DNA from: Candidatus Brocadiaceae bacterium
GTDB taxonomy: Bacteria > Planctomycetota > Brocadiia > Brocadiales > Brocadiaceae
Assembly (NCBI GenBank): GCA_024653795.1
Contig: JANLHY010000531.1
Span: forward strand, 1 to 12,087
Direction: 5' to 3'
DNA: 12,087 nucleotides
In this document: in pieces, positions 12,087-12,087 of the stretch
Layout: each line of letters begins with the position of its first letter
Numbering within the stretch: the first letter of the stretch is position 1
The notes under the pieces: generated by a model
Seen by the model: the letters and a program-made list of their open reading frames with translations, nothing else
What the model was told of the DNA's origin: nothing
The model's database searches: none
Made by a program: the position numbers and the translations under genes

Positions 12087-12087
12087 G

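Overview
The window reads as accessory-rich bacterial chromosome: two core metabolic genes (transketolase and pyrroline-5-carboxylate reductase) set among a TIR-NB-ARC-WD40 gene, an IS91-type transposon, a two-gene unit of uncharacterised DUF families, small palindromic repeats and decayed intergenic DNA. The style (large plant-like STAND proteins, DUF7718/DUF5647 pairs, many short palindromic interspersed repeats) suggests an anammox-type planctomycete such as Brocadia or Kuenenia, or another lineage with similar accessory content. This is an inference; no rRNA or other marker is present.

Layout, left to right. Positions 1-509 (minus) hold the 5' part of a secreted protein gene running off the left edge. 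Just upstream on the same strand is a small lipoprotein gene (586-1107), and upstream of that is tkt (1295-3307). tkt is preceded by an unannotated 31-codon ORF (3314-3409) with a strong ribosome binding site and a good promoter. Positions 3410-3994 are mostly low-complexity, but contain a 31-codon remnant (3768-3863) of the zinc-ribbon tail of the large STAND gene further right. A coupled two-gene unit on the plus strand (3995-4312 DUF7718-like, 4312-4527 DUF5647-like) follows. Next comes a hairpin array bounded by inverted repeats (4659-4832).

The centre is a minus-strand STAND gene (start 8311): TIR effector, NB-ARC ATPase, linker, seven WD40 repeats and, after a frameshift near 5340-5350, a C-terminal zinc-ribbon tail ending at 4861. 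It is probably a defence or programmed-death sensor. The WD40 DNA shows fresh slippage and deletion scars, as expected of a fast-evolving recognition domain. Upstream of it is an IS91-type HUH transposase (8578-9894) with an overlapping small zinc-ribbon ORF (8445-8684) and a possible origin end near 8425.

The right part has a cluster of GATTGCTTCG-type repeats, a terminator and proC (10352-11167). Divergent from the proC promoter is a perfect-consensus promoter (TTGACA-17-TATAAT, 11343-11371) whose -35 box sits inside a perfect 9-9-9 inverted repeat. It drives either a small RNA or a long leader for an 89-residue hypothetical gene (11615-11884). A 163-bp segment with 17-bp perfect inverted terminal repeats closes the window.
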